From assembly GCA_021029095.1 (NCBI GenBank), contig JAJOHG010000105.1, forward strand, positions 30,897 to 94,896: DNA of 64,000 nucleotides, written 5' to 3'. This stretch comes from Phellopilus nigrolimitatus (taxonomy: Eukaryota > Basidiomycota > Agaricomycetes > Hymenochaetales > Hymenochaetaceae). This document shows, piece after piece, positions 32,562 to 44,552 of this stretch; positions within the stretch are counted from its first letter, which is position 1; each line of letters begins with the position of its first letter. The position numbers and the translations under genes are program-made. The notes under the pieces are model-generated. The model saw only the letters and a program-made list of their open reading frames with translations. It had not been told where the DNA came from and made no database searches.

Positions 32562-35500
32562 TCGGGCAAGGCGCCCCCGCGCGGCCCGCGCGCCCTCCTC
32601 AGCTCGCTGCCCTCCGCAGGGCCCTCCTCTCATCCCCATCCCCACCCTCACCCTCACCCCCATCCCTCCTCCCATCCCCACTCCCACCCCCACTCCCATC
32701 CACACCCTCCTCAGACCCAGCCGCAGCCGTCGACCAGCAGGCAAGGCGCCGCGCCCCCAACAGGCCCGCGCAGCCTCATGCACGGGCTCGCCGCCGTGCG
32801 CCCCGCGTACGTTAACGGGCACGGGCACGGCATCGCCCCCGCGCCCGCCCTTGCCGCCTCCGCCGCGGCGCGCGCCCCGCCCTCAGGGCCCAAGGGCAAG
32901 CCCCCCGATGCGCCCTGGGCACACGGCCGGCGCCCGCCCTCCGGCCCGAGCGCGCTCCTCTCCCAGCGCGCGTCCGCGTCGACGCTGCCGCCACGTGCCC
33001 CGTCGACATTCTCACCCACGCCGCCTCCACCCCCGCCTCCTCTGTCCGCGCCGCCACGACAGCCGCCCCCGCCCGGGCCTCCGCCAGCGCACGCGCAGCG
33101 CCCGCCCTCGCCCTCCGCGTCGCCGCCTCCTCCCCCGCCGCCGCCTGCAGACACCCCGCCTCCTCCTCCACCTCCTCCAAGCACGCCTCCACCGCCACCC
33201 CCGCCCCCGCCGCTCGAGGTCCCGCACCTCATCTCCCCCATCCGGCTGCCCACCACACAGCCGCAGGAGCCGCGCCTCGCGCCCCCACCGCTGCCCCCGT
33301 CTCCGCCCACGCCCACGCCGCCGCCGCCCGCGCCCCCGGAGCCAGCAGCCGTCCCCCAGCCCCCGACGTCCGCGCCGCCGCCCCTGCCCCCTCCCGACCC
33401 GCGCCGCCAGATCGCTGCGCCGCCCCCGCCACCCACACTCTCACGACCGCCCCCGCCACCCACACTCTCACGACCGTCCCCCCCACCTCCCCCGCCTCCT
33501 CCCCCGCCGCCGTCTCCACCGCCCTCGCCCGTCCTGCCGGACGGCGTCATCGCGAGCACGGAGCTCGTCGACGGGCGGCCCGTGCGGCGCTTCTCGCTCG
33601 CGCCGCCGCCCGCGTGGCCGCCCCCGCGCGGCGATAACGACGACGACGCGGCGCCCGAGGGGCGCGACTTCCGCGTGCTCTTCGACGGCGCGTGCGACAA
33701 GGACCGCGGCGGCGCCGTGCGCGCGCTCGTCGCGACGCTGCGCGCGACCGGCGCAACCGCGCGCGTCCGCGAGGGCCCCGCGAAGGAGCGCGAGCGCGAG
33801 AAGAGCAAGGGCCGCGCGTCGCCGCTCCCGCTCGTGCTGCGCTATGAGGGCGAGACCGTCGAGGGCGAGGAGGAGGCGCGCCCCGCCGACCCGCGCAGGG
33901 CGCCCGGGTTCAAGAGGGCGAAGACCAGGAGCGAGTTCCACCAGCTGTCATACGAGGTGCGTTATACCCCATCCCACTCGCATCCATGTCGTCCGAATAT
34001 ATACTAACGCAGCCACCCACCTTGCGCCCCGGCAGCACGACGCACACTCGGCCGGGCCGCCCCCGCCGACGACCGTGCTCGTGTTCGGCTTCCCGCCGCT
34101 CACGCCGACCGCCGCGCTGCGGCGCCACTTCGCCGCGCACGGCGCGATCGCGGGGCTCGAGCGCGAGCTCGACCGCGCGACGGGCGCGCAGCTCGGCGCC
34201 GCCGCGGTCACGTACGCGCGCGCGGAGGACGCGAGCCGCGCCGTCGCCGCGGAGGCCGGCCGCAACTTCGCGGCCGCGCTCGGCGTCGCGGCGCCCGCCG
34301 CGCCGCGCGACGCGGCGGCGGAGGCGCGGCCGTACGTTGTGTTGGACGGCGAGGGCAAGCTGATGCGCCTCGTGCGCGCGGCGCATGAGGAGCGCAGGCG
34401 GAGGGAGAAGGAGCGCCGCCGCCTGCTCGACGCGGGCGCCAGCGGGAGCGCGACGCCCGCGAGCGCGCGCGTGCCCACGCCGGCGAGTGCGAGCGCCCCC
34501 ACGCCGATCCAGAACCAGAATCAAAGCCAGAATCAGAATCAAAGCCAGAGTCAGGGCCAGAGCCAGAGCCAGAGCCAGAGTCCGCTGGTCTGGCGCCCGC
34601 ACGCGCACGCGCACCCGCCAGCGCACGCGCTTCACGCGCCGGTGCAGCACCCGCTCCCCGCGAACCCCTACACACGCGCGCCGCCGGGGCTTCCGCCGCG
34701 CCCCGCGCCGTTCGGCGCACCGCCGCCGCCGCCGCACCACGGCTTCGCGCATGGGCCCGCGCGCCGCCTGCCGCCTGCGTCCCTCGTGCGCGCGCGCGCG
34801 ATGAACTCCGCCAAGTCGACCGTCCCGCTCGGCGTGCCCGCGCCGGCGCCGTCGCCCTTCGCGGGGACGCCGCCGCTGCGGTCGTTGCCACACAACCCCG
34901 CGCTCGGCCGCATCGGGCCGTCCGCGGTCTACGCGCACGCGCACGCGCGCACGCCGACGGCGACGGCGACGACAACGACGAACAGCACGCCGCGCGCGTC
35001 GCGCTCGCCGTCGCCCGTCGCGCGGCGGCCGGGCGGCGCGCGCGTGGACGCGGCGCGCGGCGCGGCGCACGCGGCGGTGCTCGAGGCGCTCGCGCGCAGC
35101 GGCGTCGACCACGTGCGCATCGAGGAGGCGCAGCTCGGCGGCGGCGCGGCGCGCGAGGAGGACGTGCGCGAGTATTTTTCGGCGTTCCCTGTTGATAAGG
35201 TGCGTGGCCCCGACTTTTTTTTTGGCGGTCGTGCTAGGCTGATGTGATTTTTTTTTTGCTTTTAGGTCCTGCACGACCACCACGGGTGGTACGTCACCTT
35301 CCGGACGGCCGACGCCGCGAAGCGCGCGGGGATGGTGTTCGCGACGGTCAAGCGCACGCTCGCGAACCGCAGCGTGTCGATCAGCGTGCACCCCGCGCCG
35401 GCGCGCGCGGACGCGTCCGCTGCGCCCGCGGGGGGGCGGGACGAAAGGGAACGCGGCGGCGGCGCGTGGGCACGCGCAGCGATGCTCGCGGAGGCGGAGC

Positions 35501-37661
35501 GCGCGGTGCTCGCGGAGCTGCGCGCGCTGCTCGAGAAGGACGTGATGGAGCGCGTGGTGGGCGGCCAGATCCGGCGCATGGCCGCGGAGGAGCGCAGCCG
35601 GCGCGCGCGCGACGCGGAGGGAGGAGGGCTGGCGCCCCGCGCGCGCGAGCGGGAGCGGGCGGAGGGCGCGGAGAGGGGCGAGTGGGAGCGCCGTGGGCTG
35701 AAGGGCCTCTCGTTTCGGAAAAGGAAGCAGGAGGCGTCGGTGGCGGCTGCTGCTGCTGCCGCTGAGGCTCAGGCTCAGGCTGAGGCTGAGGCTGACGCCA
35801 CTCCTGCGCCCGTTGTGCCCCCCGCGGAGTCTGATTCTGTACGCGTACACAAGCCGTCGCAGCGCGAGATGCCCCCCGACGGCGAGCTGCCCGTGGCGAC
35901 GGAGGCGGAGAGGCCTGTCGTTGTCGTCGTCCTGCCTGAGGACGCCCAGGACGCCCAGGACGCGGAGGGGCGCCTCGGGGCGCCCGAGCGCCCGCGCAAG
36001 CGCCTGAAGCAGGCCGCCCCCGCGCGCGCCGTGCAGGACAAGGACGTCGAGTCCGAAGATGGCGACGACGACGAGGGCGGTGCCATTGCCGTCGACGTTC
36101 TCCCGCCGCCAGCAGTTGACCTCGTGGCGCCTGCGCCCCCCGCGGAGCCCGCCAAGCATAAACATAGGCGGCCGCCGTCGCCAATGCCCGCGGACGACGT
36201 GCCGCCCGCGAAGCGCACGCGCGTCGAGGGCGCGGAGGACGTGCAGGTGAAGAGTCGGCGGCCCGCGACAAAGAAGCAGCAGGAGAAGGACAGGGCGGCC
36301 GCGCGCCGCGCGAAGAAGGCGCGGACTGTGGAGCGCGAGCTCGATGTCGATGTTGATGTTGCGAAGCCCGTGCTGGAGGAGCTCGTCATCCCGCCGCAGA
36401 TGATGGCGATCGACACACCTGCGGTCGCGGAGCTGCGCGTCGTCTCGCCGTCCTCCGCCTGGGCGCGCTCGCGCTCACCCTCGCGCACGCCCACGCCGCC
36501 GCCGCCGCCGCCGACGCTCTCTGCGCTGGAGAAGGAGAAGCCCCTCGCGTCGCCGAAGCGGCTCAGCGCGCTGCTCCCCGAGGCGGTGCTGCGGGAGATC
36601 GTGGAGGACGACGAGGACCTGTACCTCGCGCGGCTTGCGCTGTCCCTGGACGATGAGGATGCCAGCGGCGACGGTGGCGTGTTCGCGCTGCCGGAGGCCG
36701 CCGTCGCCGTGCCGCCGTCGGACCCCGGCGCGCCCGCGCCCTTTCGGAAGCACGTCACGGGCTCGGCGCGCACGGAGGGCTACTACAAGATCTCGCACGC
36801 GGAGAAGTCCGCGTACGTCGCGCAGTACGCGCTGCGCGGGAGCGCGAGCGAGGAGGGCGCCGCCGGCAGCGGCGGCAGCAGCGGCGCAGCGGCGCGCGGG
36901 GCGCCGGCCGCGCCGCCGGCGCACGTGGTGTCGTCGCGCTCGAACCGGGCGCACGCGCGGCGGCGCGCGCAGGGGCTGGAGGAGATCAACCAGCTGCAGC
37001 TCGCGGTGGCGCTGTCGAAGGGCGAGACGGGCGCGGCGGACGCGGCGGTGAAGTTCAACCAGCTGCAGACGCGCAAGAAGCACCTGCGCTTCGCGCGCTC
37101 GCCGATCCACGACTGGGGGCTGTACGCGATGGAGCGCGTCGCGCGCGGGGAGATGGTGATCGAGTACGTGGGCGAGGTCGTGCGCGCGGCGGTCGCGGAC
37201 AAGCGCGAGAAGGCGTACGAGCGCCAGGGCATCGGCAGCAGCTACCTGTTCCGCATCGACGAGGACCTCGTGGTGGATGCGACGAAGAAGGGCAACCTCG
37301 GGTATGTTGCCTCTGTTCTGTGTTGGCCGGGGGCGTCCCGCTCATTGACGTGATTTTTGTTTTTTTAATTGTCTGTTTAGACGGCTGATCAACCACTCGT
37401 GCGACCCCAACTGCACCGCGAAGATCATCACGATCAACGGCGAGAAGAAGATCGTCATCTACGCGAAGCAGGACATCGAGCTCGGGGACGAGATCACCTA
37501 CGGTGCGTCGCGTTGTCTGAACCGTCTTCCATCCCGTTCCTCCGACTGACTTTCCCGTTTCCTTTTCTTCTCTTTTCTTTTCAGATTACCACTTCCCGCT
37601 CGAGCAGGACAAGATCCCTTGTCTCTGCGGCTCGGCGAGATGCCGCGGGTTCCTCAACTGA
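32562..37661 (+). CDS. SET1: SET1-type histone H3 lysine-4 methyltransferase
   Basis: Five exons in phase: 32562-33956, 34036-35199, 35266-37301, 37381-37502, 37585-37661; 1597 aa. The last 190 residues are canonical: n-[20 protein letters not shown] (about 1410), SET domain from [18 protein letters not shown] (about 1457) through [62 protein letters not shown], and post-[17 protein letters not shown] at the very C-terminus. An RRM-like domain lies near 477-545 ([19 protein letters not shown]) and a second RNA-binding/SET-associated segment near 819-900. The first 450 residues are low complexity: HP repeats, poly-Pro blocks, and later QNQSQ repeats. It is the catalytic subunit of the COMPASS complex in the nucleus. 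GC content is very high throughout. Confidence 0.93.
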
Positions 37662-38635
37662 ACGCTTTGCGCGCCCTTGCCTCCCCGTCCCTGGATTTTG
37701 CTTTGCTTTTTCTGCGCGCCTGCGCGTCCCGCTCACATACTTTCCTCGATGTCCATTTCCTCCTCGTCTCGCCCGTCTTCGTTTCCCCCCTCTGTTGTCC
37801 TCCCCCATCTGCAGGCTTTGCATAGGTTGTTGCGCACGTTTCTGTATCGTTATCAGTCGCATATTTTCCTTTCTTCTTTTTCCTGGCTCTTTTCTGCTCC
37901 TACCCGTACTCTTTCTTTCTTTCTTTCTTCCTTCTCTTTTTTTTTTCTTTTCTTCTTTCCTTTCTTCATTTTTTCCTCGTTTCTGTTCTTTTTTCTTTTT
38001 CTTCTGTCCTTGTTTCTCTACGCAAACGCACGCTATCGACTATCGATGTTCTAGGTAATAGAGACAGACGCACTACTGCATATATTCTGCTGGATGAACT
38101 TTCTGCGCGTCGCGGCTTGTCTGATAGGCTACTGGTGTGTGCAAGGGCCCATGAGGCGGGTCCCCCTGCATGGTGTGCCAACTAAGAACAAGTGCGCGCC
38201 TGGTCGTGCAACGGGACGCCGACGCGAGCGAGCTGCGTTGCACCGACGGTCGACGGGGGCACTTCGTGCACGCTCGCCCAGCATGCTATACCCGGCACAT
38301 CACACTGAACAGCGTCAGCCAACCATTTGCGAACTTAAGCGCCCCCGTCCGGTCTCAAGGATTACCGGAACGCCCGGCAGCCGGCTGTCGGAACCCGAAC
38401 CGCGCTCACAGCACGACGCGTCTGGAAAACGTGACCCGGATTACATGCTTACGTGTGCAGGTAGGAGTTTTTCCCGCCCGGTATAGACCAAGAGAAGATG
38501 GTGTGCAGCCGGCCTTGCCCGGCCTGCAAGCAAGTATAAGAGCTCAAAGCATAGCTTATGACCTACAACATAATAACGTTGACACAGTGAGGAATACAAT
38601 CATTTAGATCTACCTGCCAGATCATTCTAAGATAT
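37662..38635. other. Convergent 3' regions of SET1 and SES1
   Basis: Long pyrimidine tract (about 37860-38010, CTTT/TTTCTT repeats) forms the SET1 3' UTR or terminator region. The rest has no supportable gene. Confidence 0.45.
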
Positions 38636-40328
38636 CTATGCTTTCTTCTTCTGCAAGCCCTTTGGCAACTCCTTCACCCACGGCAGGAAGTCGCGGCCCC
38701 CCAAGTATGGGCGCAGGACTTCGGGGACGCGAAGACCCTGAAACAAGGGGGAAATCAAAAGATGGTCAGAGACGGGAAGGCACGCGGTGAGGTAGAGGAA
38801 CCTACCTCTGGAGTCTGATAGTTCTCCACAACGCAACACAGTGCCCGCTCCGTCGCGCACAGCGTGCCGTTCAACATGTGGACATATAATTTGCGTGTCT
38901 GGCCTTCCTTTTTCAGTCCACAGCGGACCTCTAAACGTCGGCTCTCTACAATTATCGATTGAAAAAAGGTAAATTGCAGGAAAGAAAAGATAGATGATTT
39001 ACGGTAATCGGTACAGTTCGAGCAAGAGACGAGCTCCTTGTAGCCGCCCTGGAACGGGAACCACGCCTCCAGATCGTATTTCTGACTCGCAGCGAGATTC
39101 AGCGCGCCAGAGACGATGGCGACGACGCGGTACGGCAGCCCGAGGCTCTGGTAGAACTCCTCCGAGGTTGCGATCATCGAGTCGAACGTCTCCCAGCTTT
39201 TCTCAGGCTCCGTGATGCAGAATTGTTCGATTTTCTCGAACTGGTGCACGCGGAAGATGCCCCACATGTCGCGCCCCGCCGAGCCGGCCTCCTTGCGGAA
39301 GCACGTCGAGTAGCCGGCGTAGCGGATCGGGAGCTGCGCCTTCGGGTCCTCGAACCACTCGTCCGAGTGCAGCGCAGAGATCGGCTGCTCCGACGTCGCG
39401 ATGAGGTACTTGTCGTCGTCGCTGGCCGAGACCTTGTACAGCTCCTCATCGAACTGGTCGAGCTGCGCGGTCTTCGCCATTTGGTCTTTGTTCATGAAGA
39501 ACGGCGGCTGGATCTTCTTGTACCCTTTTTTGCGCAGAAACTCGAGGCTGTAAGTGATCATCGCCTGGTTGAGGTCGACGCCGTCGCCCGTGAGGAAGAA
39601 GCCACGGTGACCCGCAACCTTAGCACCTGTATTTCTGATTAGAATCCAATTAAAGGAACGCAACGGATACACACCTCGTTCTAAATCCATAGCATCTAAC
39701 CGGAGAAGCACCTCATGATGGGGCATGATGTCAGTCTTTTGCACAGCCTGGCCATTGGGTCCGTCGGGATGCCATGTTCTTAATGTTACATTATCATCCT
39801 GCGTTAGGATCAGTGAATCAGAATTAAATCATACAAAGTCGACTACTCACCTCCGTCAAACTAACTGGCACGCTCTTCCCAACGATATTCCCGACTGTGC
39901 TCGCCTTCACGCGCATAGTTATCTCGTGTTCCTTCGACTCTTTCAGCCTTTTCTCCTTCAGCGCGTCCAGTTCCTTCTTTTGTGCTACGAGCTCGTCTGC
40001 ATTTTCTTTCGCCTAATAGACGGATTGAATAGATGCATACACCGGTCGGAGATCGGCACGCCACACCTTTTTCTTCGCGCCAATACTTTTCTGCACGGCG
40101 TTGATGTCTTTGCTGAGCTGATTGACCTCAAAATCCACTGCGCATATAGTTGTCAGTTCCGCCTGCTGTACACAGATGGAGAGCACACGCACTCTTCACC
40201 CAATCCGCATACATCTGGATCACCTCGTCTACGATCTCGACGGAAAGGCCTCGTTTCCGCTGCGACTCCCGAACCTCCTCCGCATTCCCGCCCTTACCAT
40301 CGATGAAGGTCAGAACGTCCAAAGTCAT
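38636..40328 (-). CDS. SES1: Cytosolic seryl-tRNA synthetase
   Basis: Multi-exon gene, ATG at 40326-40328 ([10 protein letters not shown]), stop at 38636-38638. The N-terminal coiled-coil arm for tRNA binding reads [20 protein letters not shown] and [20 protein letters not shown]. The class II catalytic core follows: [40 protein letters not shown], the Thr/Ser-rich [11 protein letters not shown], motif 2 [48 protein letters not shown], motif 3 RRLEVRCG and [19 protein letters not shown]. The C-terminus ends in a basic KGLQKKKA tail as in eukaryotic cytosolic enzymes. It charges tRNA-Ser. About 460 aa, normal for the family. Short introns split it, including one at about 38950-39000 between the two halves of motif 3. 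Confidence 0.93.
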
Positions 40329-42022
40329 GGTTGCGGCGCGTCAGGAGTTATCGCGCGCGTCGTTATGGGTCGCTATAAGAGATTACTTTTGAGTTCTGAG
40401 CTGGCAATCGTCGGGAGACAATTTATTCTGGAAGCGGGTCAAAGGACAGTCAATGGCTATGTCGCTCACGCGCATATACATACTCATAACTATCTGAGTA
40501 TGTCTCACCTGAAATATCACTGGGTCTCGTTTACATTATGGCACGAAACGCGCTCAAGGATTCGGTGACTCACCTTAGACATTACATAACATCTCTCACG
40601 ATCACGTCTATAACAAAATAAAAAGTACTATAGCAAAATATTCACATCCTGTATAATGGCGAGGACGTTACGATAGAATCTATATTATGAATGGCTAAGC
40701 ATTCGAATTCGTAGTGTATAAAACAGAAAGCGATAGACAGCCCGTAAGATACATTGGCTTACATAACGAGGCTATATGTAGTAAACGGAAAAATTCCCGA
40801 GGCTTCTCGCCAGCTCATCCATGAGGCGCATAACTCTGTATCCTTTCACAAAAGCGTATACCTCTGCTGAACTGGTTTTTTTCGTCGAGATAAGAACATC
40901 CTAATGTCCTATATGTCCACGGACGTATCGAACAGCCTGCAGCTCAATCTAGCTGCGTGTCTCTCATCGACTCCGGAACCCATCTCTTTTTTAGTCCGAT
41001 GAGCCACGTCAAGACAACGATCTGAGATATCTCCTGACTCGCTGAATCCCATATGCCACGTCTCCTTCGGATGCTTGGCAGCTAAACCGTTGCGTATTAC
41101 GAGGTCTGAATGCTTCAGCGCGGGAAGCGGCAGCAACAGGCGATATCACTTTGCATTCTCCGGGCACCATCCTCAGCTATTGATATCGGAACACAGGAAT
41201 TTCGATTGTCAGCTAGATGCAACTATCATTTGAAAGAATTTGTCCTTTTTCTATCCAGGGCTCGGCGCTTTCTTGCTTCGCGTCGGCATGCCAGTAATTA
41301 TCTATCTGACAGAAAATCCCTAATCCTTTAGTCTGCGATCGACGGTCGACCTTGATCCTTGGCTTCTCCGAACCGACAATTGAGTTGAATGAAGCAGGTA
41401 CTTCATCTTTCCTAATCCTCATGTCCGCGTGCTTCTCTATGTCCTTTTCCTGCGACGATGGCAACCGCAACTGTTCTCTTCCTCTCCTGCTGCTGATGCG
41501 ACATGGCATAAGGGGCCGGCAAAATGTAACAAGCAAATCCCCGGAAGACAAGATGATGTGGATCACATGCACAATTTCTGTTCTGAAGTATTGCGGCGTC
41601 CGATCTAGTAACGCTGTGGGTCTATTCCCTGCCTTCGCGAATCGCCTCTTCTTGCTATAGTGTTCTCCCGCGTACGGTCGCTGTTTCGTTTCTTCTTGTA
41701 TATGGCACCATGCGTGTCGATCACGCCTACTTAATTCTAAAACATATGAGTTTCAGTTCCCCGAGCGATGTGCTGTCCTCAATTTGAGGAGACATACTGC
41801 TCGTGTGCTCTCGCATGCCCGATAGCACATGCTTCCTTTGACGCCATGTCGGCTACCCTCGACAAATGCGTCGCACCTCATGGATTCAAGACACTCATTA
41901 TCGCAAAATTCTTATAAGTACCCCCGCAAGATACTGCCATAGCTCCAACCCCCACCTTCCTTTGGCACTGTACATTTATCGCTCACTGGTGCTGAGTTAT
42001 CGTTCTTTACTGACTACCAGCC
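40329..42022. other. Divergent intergenic region, 1.7 kb
   Basis: Between SES1 (minus) and chitinase 1 (plus). Only short isolated frames without motifs. The last 400 bp resemble the region before chitinase 2 (for example CACCATGTCGGCTAACCTCG near 44359 and its relative near 41843), so the upstream DNA was duplicated with the gene. Confidence 0.45.
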
Positions 42023-43559
42023 ATGTCCTCCAAAGCACTCGCTGCACTCGTCGTTCTCTTCTACACAGTCGCTCATCTGTCTTCTGTCCTTTCTCGGCCT
42101 ACCGGACTCCTGGATAGCAGTGCGCGCAGCATCCTTTCTCGAGCGACACCTGCAGCACCGCATTTTGTCGTGTACAGCGATGAAGGAGTATCTGGTGAGG
42201 ATGGTCCACCCGACGTCTCTACAATCAAAGTCCGTTTTTCTTCTCTTCCTATTCTGACCTCCACGCTGAACAAAATGCAAACTAGGGCTACAATGTCTTG
42301 TAAATAATGACATTTTGGGATTTAAATTTGGGGTGTCTAATCCCGATGTCGCATTTTCAGTGCTCTTTCTTTCCTTATGACCTCCGGAGCTTCTGATGAG
42401 GCCCAGGAATGGGTCAGTATCGGCGAATCCAAGCGTAAATCGATCAAGTCCCAGTATGCAGTAAGCAATTTCTACCAATGTCTGACGCCAGCGAGTTACA
42501 CTGTGTTGATGCAACTTTTGCTTGAAAAGGCCGCGGGTATCAAACTGATTGTCTCCGCATTCGGTGGGACGGACGAGCCCACGACGAAAGGCGCAGATGC
42601 CGTAGAGCAGGCGAAAACGATTGCTGCTTGGGTCAAGAAATACGATCTGGATGGCGTCGATGTTGACTACGAGGTTCGCCTGTTATATCATCCTAATGGT
42701 CGTCTTCGAAAGCTCACAATTATCGAACTTCGAAGGATTTTGACGCCTTTGACAAAGGTGACGGGTCCGCAGAGAAATGGCTCACGGACCTTACGACACA
42801 GCTCCGTAAAGACCTCCCGCAAGGCCAATACCTCCTGACACATGCCCGTAGGAGTTTCCTGATTACGAAAGTATAGCTAAATTTTTTAATTCGTTCTAAT
42901 CATGTAGCAATTGCACCGTGGTTCTCTCCTGGCAACGCCGGCGGTGCCTACCTGACAGTTGACAAAAATGTAGGAAGCCTCATTGATTGGGTGAGTGCAT
43001 TGCGCTTTGACGTCCTTATAGCAAACCCTTACTGTGGTTCTTTAGTACAACGTACAGGTGAATTTGAATTCCGCATTAATCTGCACCACTCTAATTATTG
43101 CCTTTTCCGCATCCACGCACAAAGTTCTACAACCGTAAGTTCCCTTGCTTCTACCCATCTTCTTCACCTGATGAAATGTCATGAAGAGGGTTCTAGCGAG
43201 TACACCACCTGTGATAGCCTCTTGACCACCTCCTCAAGTGAAAACCCCAAGTCCGCATTGTTCCAGATCGTCGCGAGCGGCATAGACAAGGATAAGCTTG
43301 TTATCGGGAAGCCTGCCAAGAAGTCAGATGCCGATGATGGCTACATCGCTCCCGCGACGCTCGCAACTTGCCTGTCCCAGGCGAAGGCGAAAGGCTGGAA
43401 TGCTGGCGCTATGGTGTGGGAGGTACGTTTGACCTAAACTCTTTACTCTAGAGTGGTGAAGGCACAATTTCTGTGAAATTGACACAATATCCCGTCTAGT
43501 TCCCCGATGCCGCAGCATCCTGGATTTCGACCGTTCGCGGCGCTTCGTGGCCCGTCTAG
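42023..43559 (+). CDS. Secreted GH18 chitinase, copy 1
   Basis: Ten exons in phase: 42023-42229, 42286-42299, 42361-42460, 42530-42673, 42736-42847, 42908-42990, 43046-43057, 43125-43134, 43187-43422, 43500-43559; 325 aa. Signal peptide MSSKALAALVVLFYTVAHLS. The TIM-barrel reads HFVVYSDEGVSGEDGPP, ALSFLMTSGASDEAQEW, IVSAFGG, and the active site DLDGVDVDYED, which has the full DxxDxDxE of glycoside hydrolase family 18. Then LPQGQYLLTHAP, WYNVQFYNQGSSEY and, late, GWNAGAMVWEFPDAA, all usual strands of this family. It should cleave chitin or chitooligosaccharides outside the cell. Three exons are only 14, 12 and 10 nt. Copy 2 lies 1 kb downstream in tandem. Confidence 0.88.
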
Positions 43560-44552
43560 AAATATAAAATCTTTTATCTGAATCACTCTATTTTGGAATA
43601 TGGGTCTTAGTCCGGGTTTGTTATCCTCTTTTCTTTTATCTCCTTTCGAGCTGTGGATTTCTTGGGTCGTCTTGCTTTCCTTCTCTCAAAGCTTTTATGT
43701 TCTGTAAATATTGATTTCTCTATTGTAACTACGTTTAATCGAGAAATCGTAGGCGGGTCCGGATTTTTTATCTTCAGTAGACTTCGAGGTGTGCGCAGAG
43801 ATAAGATAATGAGAAACATGCCGATCTTGGAGTCACAATGAGCAAATTTTTCGTACCTATGTCGGCACCAAAATGACTGCCACGCAAGAGCAAAATCAAA
43901 CTGCAACGCTCTCGGAGTTCTCCGTGCTTCGGCACACCACAATAACATTCCGGCAAATTCCGCTAGGTACGTACCTACCAGCCTGCTTCGCATAAAGGAG
44001 TTTGGCCTGATAACGAGACTATACGTATCTCCTGCCTTCATAGTCAAGCTGCCTCTTCTTGATATAATGTTCTCCCAAGCATCCTCGTCCGGACAGCCGC
44101 GATATTGGGCTCATGGTCTGATGATAGCCATCTTCTCTCGCCCTGAAAGCAGAGTGCCGGACCTCGTTGCACAACCGATCCTTTCGGTTTCTTATTGTAT
44201 ACAGCTCCAAAACGCATCAACTCACACTAGCATCTCTTTCTCGAAACATACAGTTCTCTTTTCTGGGAAGGAAGTACCGGTCAGTATCTATTCGACGAAC
44301 TTGAGAAGCCCTGCCGCCCGTATGGTCGTGTGTACCCGATAACACATGTTCCCATTGGCACCATGTCGGCTAACCTCGACGTATTCGTTGTTCCCCCTAT
44401 GAATTCGACTAGTTATCACAAGATTCCTTCAAATCCCAGGAGTCTCCCTGAAATATTGCCCTAGTTCAGGCCGCAAGTCCTCCAGTGTCCTTCGGCTCTT
44501 GTATAACTTCTCATTTCACCATTGAGCTACCTTTGTCTGTTAACTACCAGCC
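43560..44552. other. Intergenic between the chitinase copies
   Basis: No gene supported; the minus-strand frame 43607-44047 lacks any motif. The right half repeats the upstream DNA of chitinase 1. Confidence 0.45.

Noticed and set aside
32509..35247. Very long overlapping open frames on both strands across 32.5-37.3 kb (for example a 912-codon plus-strand frame and a 751-codon minus-strand frame at 33910-36165)
   Set aside because: They are shadows caused by extreme GC content over SET1; products are Arg/Pro/Ala-rich with no domains, whereas the SET1 frame splices into a canonical SET enzyme.
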